A stretch of 7,197 bases of DNA from Candidatus Woesearchaeota archaeon (GTDB lineage: Archaea; Nanobdellota; Nanobdellia; Woesearchaeales; GW2011-AR9): contig JACOZM010000088.1 in NCBI GenBank assembly GCA_016181345.1, forward strand, positions 1 to 7,197, in the 5' to 3' direction. The translations under genes were made by a program, and so were the position numbers. Below are positions 1 through 4,228 of the stretch, one piece after another (the stretch's first letter is position 1; the number at the start of each line of letters is the position of its first letter). Below the pieces are notes generated by a model. The model made no database searches and was not told the origin of the DNA. It saw only the letters and a program-made list of their open reading frames with translations.

Positions 1-11
1 TAAAGAGAACT

Positions 12-22
12 TTTATATATTT
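12..22 (+). promoter_or_regulatory. TATA box and Shine-Dalgarno for the glutaredoxin gene
   Basis: The run TTTATATATTT lies about 50 bases before the ATG at 67, so transcription would start near 42 and leave a leader of about 25 bases. That leader contains GAGGT at 54-58, eight bases before the start, which fits pairing with the archaeal 16S 3' end. The assignment rests on spacing and base composition only. Confidence 0.5.
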
Positions 23-66
23 CTCTTTGAAAATGATATACTATCATCTATTCGAGGTTTCCACTT

Positions 67-306
67 ATGGTATCAATTGTATTATTTCAATTTGAAGAAT
101 GCCCTTATTGCGCTAAGGTAAGGGCTAAACTTGAAGAAAAAGGGCTACGATATGAAAAGGTGAACGTATCTTCTAATCGAGATGATCCTTTAAGAACAGA
201 ATTATTTGAGAAGACGAACGTCCATACTGTTCCCGTGATTAAGATAGGCGAGATCTATATTGGTGATTCTGGAAGAATTATCCAGTATTTGAATGAATCT
301 TTTTAA
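67..306 (+). CDS. Glutaredoxin-family thiol-disulfide oxidoreductase
   Basis: This 79-residue protein is a minimal glutaredoxin, expected to reduce or exchange disulfides in the cytoplasm. The redox motif CPYC is at residues 12-15 after the first beta strand (VSIVLFQF). The cis-proline motif TVP is at 54-56, and the thiol-binding GDS turn is at 66-68, followed by the C-terminal helix. All glutaredoxin landmarks are present and the length is normal for the small archaeal/bacterial class. There is no signal peptide. The start is supported by GAGGT eight bases upstream and a TATA box further up. It is monocistronic: the next genes are on the other strand. The electron donor (glutathione-like thiol, thioredoxin reductase or other) cannot be told from sequence. 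The N-terminal domain of a glutathione transferase has a similar fold, but the CPYC motif and short length favour glutaredoxin. Confidence 0.9.
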   Translation: MVSIVLFQFEECPYCAKVRAKLEEKGLRYEKVNVSSNRDDPLRTELFEKTNVHTVPVIKIGEIYIGDSGRIIQYLNESF

Positions 307-372
307 AGACCGAACTTCTTTTAACAATAGATATTGAATGTGCTCGGGGTTTTATTAATTTATTTCTTTATT

Positions 373-383
373 AAAAAAAGAAA
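373..383 (-). terminator. Poly-T terminator of tRNA-Cys
   Basis: Downstream of the tRNA-Cys 3' end the minus strand reads TTTCTTTTTTT, a T-rich stop signal typical of archaeal transcription termination. It may also serve the opposite-strand glutaredoxin transcript only as an AT-rich spacer. No hairpin is required or seen. Confidence 0.5.
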
Positions 384-388
384 GAATA

Positions 389-461
389 AGCGCCCGGAGG
401 GACTCGAACCCTCGAATGATCGCTCTGCAGGCGATGGCCTTAGCCGCTTGGCTACGGATTA
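389..461 (-). tRNA. tRNA-Cys (anticodon GCA), 5' acceptor strand mismatched
   Basis: Read on the minus strand, this 73-base gene folds as follows. The D stem is GCC/GGC with the invariant GG in its loop. The anticodon stem is ATCGC/GCGAT with loop CTGCAGA (anticodon GCA), and the variable loop is CATTC. The T arm is GAGGG/CCCTC with loop TTCGAGT. The discriminator is U73, as expected for cysteine, and CCA is not encoded. The 3' acceptor strand is CGGGCGC, which needs GCGCCCG at the 5' end, but the gene reads TAATCCG. Pairs 5-7 are Watson-Crick, pair 4 is U-G, and pairs 1-3 (U-C, A-G, A-C) fail. Identity as tRNA-Cys is firm. Whether it matures directly, is repaired at its 5' end, or is a decayed gene is open. 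A TTAAAT box at -28 to -23 suggests it is transcribed. Confidence 0.88.
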
Positions 462-476
462 TTTATAAGATTTTCT

Positions 477-493
477 AACCTTGATTTAAGGTT
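477..493 (-). promoter_or_regulatory. tRNA-Cys promoter (TTAAAT) inside a small hairpin
   Basis: AACCTT at 477-482 and AAGGTT at 488-493 form a 6-bp inverted repeat. Inside it, on the minus strand, TTAAAT (484-489) sits 28 to 23 bases before tRNA-Cys position 1, the right distance for an archaeal TATA box. The hairpin also lies 15 bases after the stop of the 72-residue gene and could help end that message. Confidence 0.4.
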
Positions 494-507
494 TAGTTTT
501 ATGCTAG

Positions 508-726
508 TTATTTTGTTCTTGAATATGTGCAACCAAAAAACCCTGGCTCACGTACAGATTGGGCATAAGGGTCCCTAGAAGCAAAATATCTATCAAAATG
601 CGGACAGGCTTCATAACGAATCATACATCCATCGTTCATTCCTAAAGGGATGGAAAAAACACAGGCATCATCTCTCTCTGAGGGAGCAATTTTGAGGGGA
701 AATCCAATTGCTGTTTCGTTTACCAT
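508..726 (-). CDS. Small conserved-looking four-cysteine protein, function unknown
   Basis: This 72-residue protein is not one I can name. It has no membrane segment or signal peptide. It carries four cysteines (residues 22, 34, 41, 66) and a histidine (43) in segments rich in residues typical of structured proteins: MNDGCMIRYEACPHFDRYF and REPGFFGCTYS. Four spaced cysteines could bind zinc or an iron-sulfur cluster, but no known motif is matched, so this is inference. Codon use is like the neighbours, which supports a real gene. The ATG at 726 begins 10 bases after the end of tRNA-Arg, directly behind a T8 tract, and no TATA box lies at the correct distance. It is therefore probably read through from the tRNA promoter and released by tRNA 3' processing, or starts from an unrecognised promoter. 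There is no Shine-Dalgarno sequence. Confidence 0.6.
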   Translation of the reverse strand: MVNETAIGFPLKIAPSERDDACVFSIPLGMNDGCMIRYEACPHFDRYFASRDPYAQSVREPGFFGCTYSRTK

Positions 727-734
727 AAAAAAAA
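727..734 (-). terminator. T8 tract after tRNA-Arg
   Basis: The minus strand has eight consecutive T between the tRNA-Arg 3' end and the ATG of the 72-residue gene. Archaeal RNA polymerase terminates at such tracts. Because it touches the downstream start codon, it could instead allow partial read-through and set the level of the small protein. Confidence 0.45.
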
Positions 735-750
735 TACGGGCCTGAGGGGA

Positions 751-821
751 CTTTCAATCAATTACGACTTTCTTTATTCGTGCTGCCAATGGCGCACAAC
801 GAACGGACATCGTAATTTGCA
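751..821 (-). other. tRNA-Arg intron 3 (T loop, position 59/60), 71 nt
   Basis: The bulge-helix-bulge is canonical. The T-stem GGGGG/CCCCT is the outer helix and TTCA/TGAA is the 4-bp centre, with bulges AAT (cut AA|T) and AGT (cut AG|T). After a short imperfect stretch (GCA against GAT), the intron closes with an 8-bp helix AATTACGA/TCGTAATT. A GC-rich inner hairpin pairs GTGC with GCAC and GCC with GGC. Splicing restores the standard seven-base T loop TTCAAAT. Confidence 0.85.
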
Positions 822-843
822 TTTGAACCCCCGATCTACAGCT

Positions 844-873
844 ATCTTCAATAAGTTAGACTTATTGATCTTG
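844..873 (-). other. tRNA-Arg intron 2 (anticodon loop, position 37/38), 30 nt
   Basis: This is the canonical archaeal intron position, one base after the anticodon. The outer helix is the anticodon stem ACAGC/GCTGT, and the central 4-bp helix is CTTC/GAAG. The two 3-base bulges are TAC (cut TA|C) and ATA (cut AT|A). The intron itself has an AATAAG/CTTATT stem with a 5-base loop. Confidence 0.9.
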
Positions 874-892
874 TAGAAGGCTGTCGCCTTAT

Positions 893-932
893 TTACCCAA
901 TAAAGGCAGTCTGCCTTTAATCAAAGCTATTT
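893..932 (-). other. tRNA-Arg intron 1 (D loop, about position 20/21), 40 nt
   Basis: An extra 40 bases sit between the invariant GG of the D loop and the 3' D strand AGGC. A relaxed bulge-helix-bulge can be drawn: outer helix GCCT/AGGC, centre GCCT/GGGT with two G-U pairs, bulges GGA (cut GG|A) and AAA (cut AA|A). Inside is a strong 8-bp hairpin TAAAGGCA/TGCCTTTA with loop GAC. The exact cut could shift by a base or two, because the central helix is weak. Confidence 0.75.
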
Positions 933-974
933 CCAGGCTAGGCTACAGGCCCATTCAATCCTAAGAATCAAGTT

Positions 975-982
975 TATTTAAA
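975..982 (-). promoter_or_regulatory. TATA box of tRNA-Arg
   Basis: TTTAAATA on the minus strand covers -30 to -23 relative to tRNA-Arg position 1 at 952, the exact spacing expected for an archaeal TATA element with initiation at or near the tRNA 5' end. Confidence 0.65.
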
Positions 983-1046
983 AAGGTTTACTATTCGCAA
1001 AGTTATCTCACTCATGATTAAAGGCTATTTAGATCATCTACTAACT

Positions 1047-1064
1047 TAGGAATATTTATTCCTA
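1047..1064 (-). terminator. Hairpin after the lipoprotein gene
   Basis: TAGGAAT and ATTCCTA form a perfect 7-bp stem with loop ATTT, starting 17 bases past the lipoprotein stop. No strong T run follows on the minus strand, so this may be an mRNA 3'-end stabiliser rather than a terminator. The remaining bases 953-1046 hold only the tRNA-Arg promoter. Confidence 0.4.
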
Positions 1065-1080
1065 GACTTTCTATTTATCC

Positions 1081-2019
1081 TTATTCATCTAATGGTGAGA
1101 GGCTGATTTTGAGGTATTGGTTTTCTTCATCTAAAGCCAGGTCTATTGTCTGGGCGGTAAAGCCTTCTCTTTTAATAATGAGGACATATTTTTCATTTAA
1201 GCTAACGTCGTTATAAGATATTTCCCCTTCTGTATTTGTGTAACTGATGTGCAATGGACTTCCTCCAGGATGATTAAACTCTTCTTGGGTATAAAGTGTA
1301 ACTTCTGCTGAAGATAATGGTCTAGAATTATCATCAACAATCTCTAGGTCTAAATGAGGCAACCTTTTTAGCCGTACTTCAATTCCATTTCGTACTCCAT
1401 CATCTTCGAAACTAACATCTTGTTCATCAAGAACAGCTTCTTCATATCCTTTTAACTTTACTTTTATGAAATAAATTCCATCTTCAACTTTTTCTAATCT
1501 TGCAAGGCCCTCATCGTCAGTTAATACTTTTTGTAATGGAGGAAATTCTTTTTGTTCATGCAGTGTTATTGCTTTCTTTTGTTCGTGGAGAGTAACTAAA
1601 GCTCCTGGAAGCTGATCTTCATTTTCATCAAGAACCAAGATCAGAAACGAAGTACGTTCTTTTTCTAAAACAAGGGTTATTTTTTGGTCACCGCCGACAG
1701 AAGTTGCGCTGACTGACGTTGGTTTTGTGGAGAAATATCCTTCTTTTTCAGCACTAATCCAATTTGATGTTCCGTCAAGGATAACGAGTTTTGTTCCTTT
1801 ACTTTCTCCGTATTTGCTCGTCCTGCCTTTATGGATATTGTTAAGATAGACGTCAGCATCGGTGACTAAGTCTCCTTTTTCGTCAACGACTTTTACCTGC
1901 AACAGACTGGCTTGTACTGCCTTACCTGTCATTTGATCTTTTTCTGAGCAGCTTGTGATCGCTAATCCTGTCAGCAGTATGATTATTAGTAAAACAGTAA
2001 GAATAATATTTCTTTTCAT
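1081..2019 (-). CDS. Predicted surface lipoprotein with three beta-sandwich repeats
   Basis: The protein has 312 residues when started at the ATG at 2019. GAGAGGGT lies five bases upstream, and the product then begins with a clean signal peptide (MKRNIILTV, about 15 hydrophobic residues) ending in the lipobox ITSC at residues 21-24. A longer in-frame start at 2118 would bury this signal, so it is rejected. The mature part begins with MTGKAV (30-35), then three similar domains at about 39-121, 122-219 and 220-312. Each opens with a V/L-x-VxDE strand, continues with an AxVTL-type strand and a G-containing turn, and ends in 'GYF', 'GYEE' or 'GFTA' plus a hydrophobic strand. This is the layout of carboxypeptidase-regulatory-like/PEGA-like folds. 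Such domains usually bind or present surface structures, and no catalytic motif is visible. Residues 143-157 hold a 9-residue tandem duplication (TLHEQK twice). The gene diverges from the methyltransferase-like gene. Confidence 0.85.
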   Translation of the reverse strand: MKRNIILTVLLIIILLTGLAITSCSEKDQMTGKAVQASLLQVKVVDEKGDLVTDADVYLNNIHKGRTSKYGESKGTKLVILDGTSNWISAEKEGYFSTKPTSVSATSVGGDQKITLVLEKERTSFLILVLDENEDQLPGALVTLHEQKKAITLHEQKEFPPLQKVLTDDEGLARLEKVEDGIYFIKVKLKGYEEAVLDEQDVSFEDDGVRNGIEVRLKRLPHLDLEIVDDNSRPLSSAEVTLYTQEEFNHPGGSPLHISYTNTEGEISYNDVSLNEKYVLIIKREGFTAQTIDLALDEENQYLKISLSPLDE

Positions 2020-2071
2020 CGTTGACCCTCTCTTTACTCGTTTATCTCTGTTTTTAGAAATGAAGGTAACT

Positions 2072-2080
2072 TTTAAATAT
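2072..2080. promoter_or_regulatory. Shared bidirectional TATA element
   Basis: TTTAAATAT is nearly self-complementary. Its centre is 26 bases before the + strand ATG at 2102, giving a leaderless message. On the minus strand the same element would start the lipoprotein message near 2050, leaving a leader of about 30 bases that contains its GAGAGGGT ribosome binding site. No other TATA-like box is obvious in the 82-base divergent gap. Confidence 0.55.
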
Positions 2081-2101
2081 TTCGTTAACCGAAAAGGATG
2101 G

Positions 2102-2722
2102 ATGGGGAATTTAGTCATTTATAGCAGTAGAAAAGTTATTCCGAAGGGGCTAAGTAAAGACTATCTTCTTGATCCTGAGAAATTAGAGGAATACTTTTTT
2201 GACGGAGATAAAGAAAAGCTGGCCTTGGTTGATTTTACTCTTCCTTTGTCTGTTTCTGAACCTGTATTATTTTACCCTGCTTGCGGGGTTGATATCTTAT
2301 ACCCTTTATTTTTTATAGAAAAGGTTTTTCCAAGTTTGCGAAGCATTCATCTCATCTTTAATGATATTGATCCTAATTTAGGCGTCATTAAAACTATTTT
2401 GGATGATGTCGGAATATCTTTTTCTGAACATCAAGGGAAAACATCATTTTATTGGAAAGATTGTTTTGTAAAATTAGAGTTTATCCTAGGGAATGTATTT
2501 ACTATGGAGCTTCCTCATTTTGATATTTATTTTGAGCGAGCTTTCCGAATTATGAAAGAGCAGGATTTACGGTATGAATGGGGGATTTACGAGCGATTAA
2601 ATCCTAATGGAATATTAATCAGTGATTCTGGTTTTGAAAGGTTTTATTTAGAAAGAATAAAAGTCTCCCCGGACATAAGTTCTTATGGAGAGATGGTAGT
2701 GGGAAAGAAGAAAGCAAAATAA
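2102..2722 (+). CDS. Rossmann-fold, methyltransferase-like protein
   Basis: The protein has 206 residues from the ATG at 2102, chosen because a TATA element lies 26 bases upstream (leaderless start). Longer in-frame starts at 2060 or 1955 would run into the promoter or the lipoprotein gene. A class I SAM-methyltransferase-like core can be traced. Strand 1 and the glycine-loop analogue are PVLFYPACGVDILYP (54-68). The acidic end of strand 2 is FNDIDP (86-91), strand 4 is FDIYFERAF (140-148), and strand 5 is LNPNGILISDSGF (166-178). The loop has a single glycine after PAC rather than a G-x-G, so SAM binding and catalysis are not certain, and no substrate can be proposed. It is cytoplasmic with a lysine-rich C-terminus. 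A decayed copy of its last codons lies 1.4 kb downstream at 4069. Confidence 0.7.
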   Translation: MGNLVIYSSRKVIPKGLSKDYLLDPEKLEEYFFDGDKEKLALVDFTLPLSVSEPVLFYPACGVDILYPLFFIEKVFPSLRSIHLIFNDIDPNLGVIKTILDDVGISFSEHQGKTSFYWKDCFVKLEFILGNVFTMELPHFDIYFERAFRIMKEQDLRYEWGIYERLNPNGILISDSGFERFYLERIKVSPDISSYGEMVVGKKKAK

Positions 2723-2757
2723 CTCTCATTATTGTTAAACATTAATTGATACTAGGC

Positions 2758-3384
2758 TTACACAAATACTGCTTCAAGTTTAGTCAAAAATCTTTTCTTC
2801 TCAAGAGAATCCTTTCCTATACTAATTCTTCTTTTTATATTTGTTCGTATTCTATTTTTAATGAAAGCTGGCTTTCTCACTCCTGTCCTCGACCAGTATA
2901 ATTGAAAAGTGATATAAGTACACTCCTCAAAAATATTTAACCCTTGCATATCTTGATGCTCATAACGGGGGTCGAGGATCCCATACCTAATTGCAGCCAT
3001 GAATTTTCCATATGCTTCGCCAAGTTTCTTTGCACAATGTACAGGACCGGCTATAAACCATTGATTCCTGTTCATTTCATCAAGTGAACCTTGTGCCATA
3101 AGTAACTCATTGATTACTACAGTGCGAAATTTTTCATCTGAATGCCAACCCTGTTTAGAATATTTCTTCTCTTCAAAAGTAGATTCAAATTTTTTAATAA
3201 GACCCTTTGTTATCCCATATTCTTTTAAAACTGCTTTTAAGAAAATCAATTTCGCTTCACTGCGCTGTTCATCAGAGTATCCATAAAATTTATTGACCCC
3301 CCCCAGTAGAAAACAAGGTGCTACTACTCCGACCTTCTGATTGTCAAGAGAATGTTTATAAAGATCTTCAGCTCTCTTTGACAT
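2758..3384 (-). CDS. Unrecognised protein divergent from a HEPN/MNT pair, with a G8 tract
   Basis: I do not recognise this 208-residue protein. It is soluble, mixed alpha-helical in appearance, and has a basic C-terminus (KNRIRTNIKRRISIGKDSLE). Its central part holds WFIAGPVHC, a helix KKLGEAYGKFMAAIRYG, and ECTYITFQLYWSR. The start at 3384 abuts the HEPN start (CAT|ATG, no intergenic base). The 37-residue in-frame extension up to 3495 is rejected because it lies wholly inside the HEPN coding sequence. No good TATA box is visible upstream. Codons 27-30 contain eight consecutive G (residues LLGGV); a one-base slip there would destroy the frame after about 28 residues. It converges on the methyltransferase-like gene with a 35-base gap. 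The company of HEPN/MNT suggests an accessory or defence role, but that is association only. Confidence 0.65.
   Translation of the reverse strand: MSKRAEDLYKHSLDNQKVGVVAPCFLLGGVNKFYGYSDEQRSEAKLIFLKAVLKEYGITKGLIKKFESTFEEKKYSKQGWHSDEKFRTVVINELLMAQGSLDEMNRNQWFIAGPVHCAKKLGEAYGKFMAAIRYGILDPRYEHQDMQGLNIFEECTYITFQLYWSRTGVRKPAFIKNRIRTNIKRRISIGKDSLEKKRFLTKLEAVFV
3294..3313. repeat. Direct repeat copy 1: TGA-C8-AGTAGAAAA
   Basis: On the + strand TGA, eight C and AGTAGAAAA follow one another. The same arrangement with nine C occurs at 4624-4644. This copy lies inside codons 24-30 of the unrecognised minus-strand gene. A homopolymer of G/C this long, twice in the same context, is striking in AT-rich DNA. 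Confidence 0.85.
3355..3362 (+). promoter_or_regulatory. TATA box for the HEPN/MNT operon
   Basis: TTTATAAA is centred about 26 bases before the HEPN ATG at 3385, predicting a leaderless transcript. The box lies inside the coding sequence of the divergent gene (about its codons 8-10), so HEPN/MNT initiation and transcription of that gene compete for the same DNA. Confidence 0.6.
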
Positions 3385-3747
3385 ATGAAAAAAGAAGTTC
3401 AAGTATGGCTGGATCAAGCATATGAAGATATGGATGACGCTGAATACAACTTTAAAGGAGAGCGATATAAAACAGCTTCGTTTCTCTGTCAGCAAGCAGT
3501 AGAAAAAGCCTGCAAGGCACTCTTATTACAGAAAACAGGAAAATTAAGGAAAATCCATGATCTAGTAGAATTAGGAAAATCTATTGATCTTCCTTCTCAT
3601 CTCCTGGACAATTGTAAGGAGTTAACTCTTGCTTACATCTATTCGCGATATCCTGATGTTGTTCCTGTTGACAATTTAGAAGAGAAATCAGCTCACTTTC
3701 TGGAAATTGCTCGTGGAGTATTACAATGGATAGAAAAAAAGATATAA
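3385..3747 (+). CDS. HEPN-domain protein of a HEPN/MNT toxin-antitoxin-type pair
   Basis: The 120-residue all-helical protein matches the HEPN family that pairs with small nucleotidyltransferases. It opens MKKEVQVWLDQAYEDMDDAEY, has the signature helix SFLCQQAVEKACKALLL (32-48), then KIHDLVELG (56-64) and SRYPD (87-91), and closes with a basic C-terminal helix. Many HEPN toxins are ribonucleases using an R-x4-6-H motif. None is visible here: the nearest histidine to R55 is H58 and no histidine follows R88 at that distance. It may therefore be non-nucleolytic or belong to the branch with a different active site. The gene overlaps the MNT gene by 22 bases, so both are on one message and probably translationally coupled. 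The start at 3385 fits both the family N-terminus and the leaderless promoter. Confidence 0.88.
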   Translation: MKKEVQVWLDQAYEDMDDAEYNFKGERYKTASFLCQQAVEKACKALLLQKTGKLRKIHDLVELGKSIDLPSHLLDNCKELTLAYIYSRYPDVVPVDNLEEKSAHFLEIARGVLQWIEKKI

Positions 3748-4043
3748 AACAAAAGTTTGAATCGTTCAAGAAAAGAGCTAGTAAAGATATTCCTATTAAA
3801 AAAATGATACTCTTTGGGAGCAGGGCTAAGGGAAAAACAGGGAAAGATACCGATGTAGATCTTATTATTGTGAGTTCAGCTTTCAAAAATATGGATTTTT
3901 TCCAACGTGGAGCGATAATGTATAATTATTGGGATTTGCGTTTGCCAGTAGATTTTTTATGTTATTCTCCAAAAGAGTTTGATCAGCTTCGCAAACGCGT
4001 TTCCATAGTCTCAGAAGCAATACATGAAGGTATTGAAATTTAA
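3726..4043 (+). CDS. MNT-type nucleotidyltransferase, partner of the HEPN protein
   Basis: This 105-residue minimal nucleotidyltransferase has the DNA polymerase beta-like motif FGSRAKG at 30-36. The metal-binding pair DVD is at 43-45 (DTDVDLIIV), and a likely third carboxylate, D76, is in LPVDFLCY. All catalytic residues of the fold appear present. In characterised HEPN/MNT pairs the MNT protein acts as antitoxin by transferring AMP to a tyrosine of the HEPN partner. Whether that happens here is inference, since the usual R-x4-H-x-Y target in HEPN is not seen. The start at 3726 lies within the HEPN gene, with GGAG at 3715-3718 seven bases before the ATG. Downstream are only 185 bases to the next (opposite) stop, including a gene remnant at 4069. 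Confidence 0.88.
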   Translation: MDRKKDIKQKFESFKKRASKDIPIKKMILFGSRAKGKTGKDTDVDLIIVSSAFKNMDFFQRGAIMYNYWDLRLPVDFLCYSPKEFDQLRKRVSIVSEAIHEGIEI

Positions 4044-4068
4044 AAGTAATATTCTGTTAGTGTTACGC

Positions 4069-4104
4069 TCTTATGGAGAGATGGTCGTGGGAAGGAAAAA
4101 ATAA
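4069..4104 (+). pseudogene. Remnant of the 3' end of a methyltransferase-like gene
   Basis: These 36 bases match the last codons of the methyltransferase-like gene (2681-2722). The two are identical for the first 17 bases, one mismatch follows, then six to seven more matching bases. Read in frame, the remnant gives SYGEMVVGRKK and a stop, against SYGEMVVGKKKAK and a stop. No clear similarity extends upstream of 4069. It is either the tail of a deleted paralogue or a duplication created when the intervening block was inserted. Confidence 0.75.
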
Positions 4105-4205
4105 AGGAAAATATTTGTTTTACTAATATCAGTTTTCCAGACAAAATGATTGCAAAAAAGTAACTCCACATTCTAACTATCCAATGTGCGAACATTAACT
4201 TATCC

Positions 4206-4221
4206 AGTAATTATCATTACT
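4206..4221 (-). terminator. Hairpin after the cysteine-rich membrane protein gene
   Basis: AGTAAT and ATTACT form a perfect 6-bp stem with loop TATC, seven bases beyond the stop codon at 4229. A second inverted repeat, CACATT/AATGTG (4167-4188), lies further on. No T run follows. The rest of 4105-4228 shows nothing else I can identify. Confidence 0.3.
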
Positions 4222-4228
4222 ATTTTAG

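Larger units (their letters stand above)
737..952 (-). tRNA. tRNA-Arg (anticodon UCU) split by three introns
   Basis: The 216-base gene yields a 75-base tRNA after removal of three introns of 40, 30 and 71 bases. The exons are 952-933, 892-874, 843-822 and 750-737. The acceptor stem GGGCCTG/CAGGCCC pairs perfectly, with G73. The D stem is GCCT/AGGC with loop AGCCTGGATA, and the anticodon stem is ACAGC/GCTGT with loop CTTCTAA (anticodon TCT). The variable loop is AGATC. The T arm is GGGGG/CCCCT with loop TTCAAAT. CCA is not encoded. Each exon junction sits in a bulge-helix-bulge fold suited to the archaeal splicing endonuclease. The introns fall after positions 20, 37 and 59, so two are at non-canonical sites that a standard tRNA search can miss. 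A TATA-like TTTAAATA lies at -30 to -23. The transcript may continue into the 72-residue gene. Confidence 0.92.

Noticed and set aside
462..726. Intron near the 5' end of tRNA-Cys supplying the missing GCG
   Set aside because: No GCG occurs on the minus strand in this interval, and no bulge-helix-bulge can be drawn at the position 3/4 junction.
1677..1859. 60-codon minus-strand open frame inside the lipoprotein gene
   Set aside because: It overlaps the lipoprotein in another frame without a ribosome site or recognisable domain.
1955..2101. 49-residue extension of the methyltransferase-like gene
   Set aside because: It overlaps the signal-peptide coding region of the divergent lipoprotein and the promoter; a leaderless start at 2102 fits better.
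2020..2118. 33-residue extension of the lipoprotein upstream of its signal peptide
   Set aside because: It would bury the signal peptide, cross the TATA element and ignore the Shine-Dalgarno at 2025-2032.
3385..3495. 37-residue N-terminal extension of the unrecognised gene
   Set aside because: It lies entirely inside the HEPN coding sequence on the opposite strand, and a good start at 3384 exists.
3581..3886. Minus-strand hydrophobic open frame over HEPN/MNT
   Set aside because: It is antisense to two clear family members, and its hydrophobicity comes from complementing lysine-rich codons.
4069..4104. A short expressed peptide at the remnant
   Set aside because: It has no start codon or upstream coding sequence; it is better explained as a decayed 3' end.
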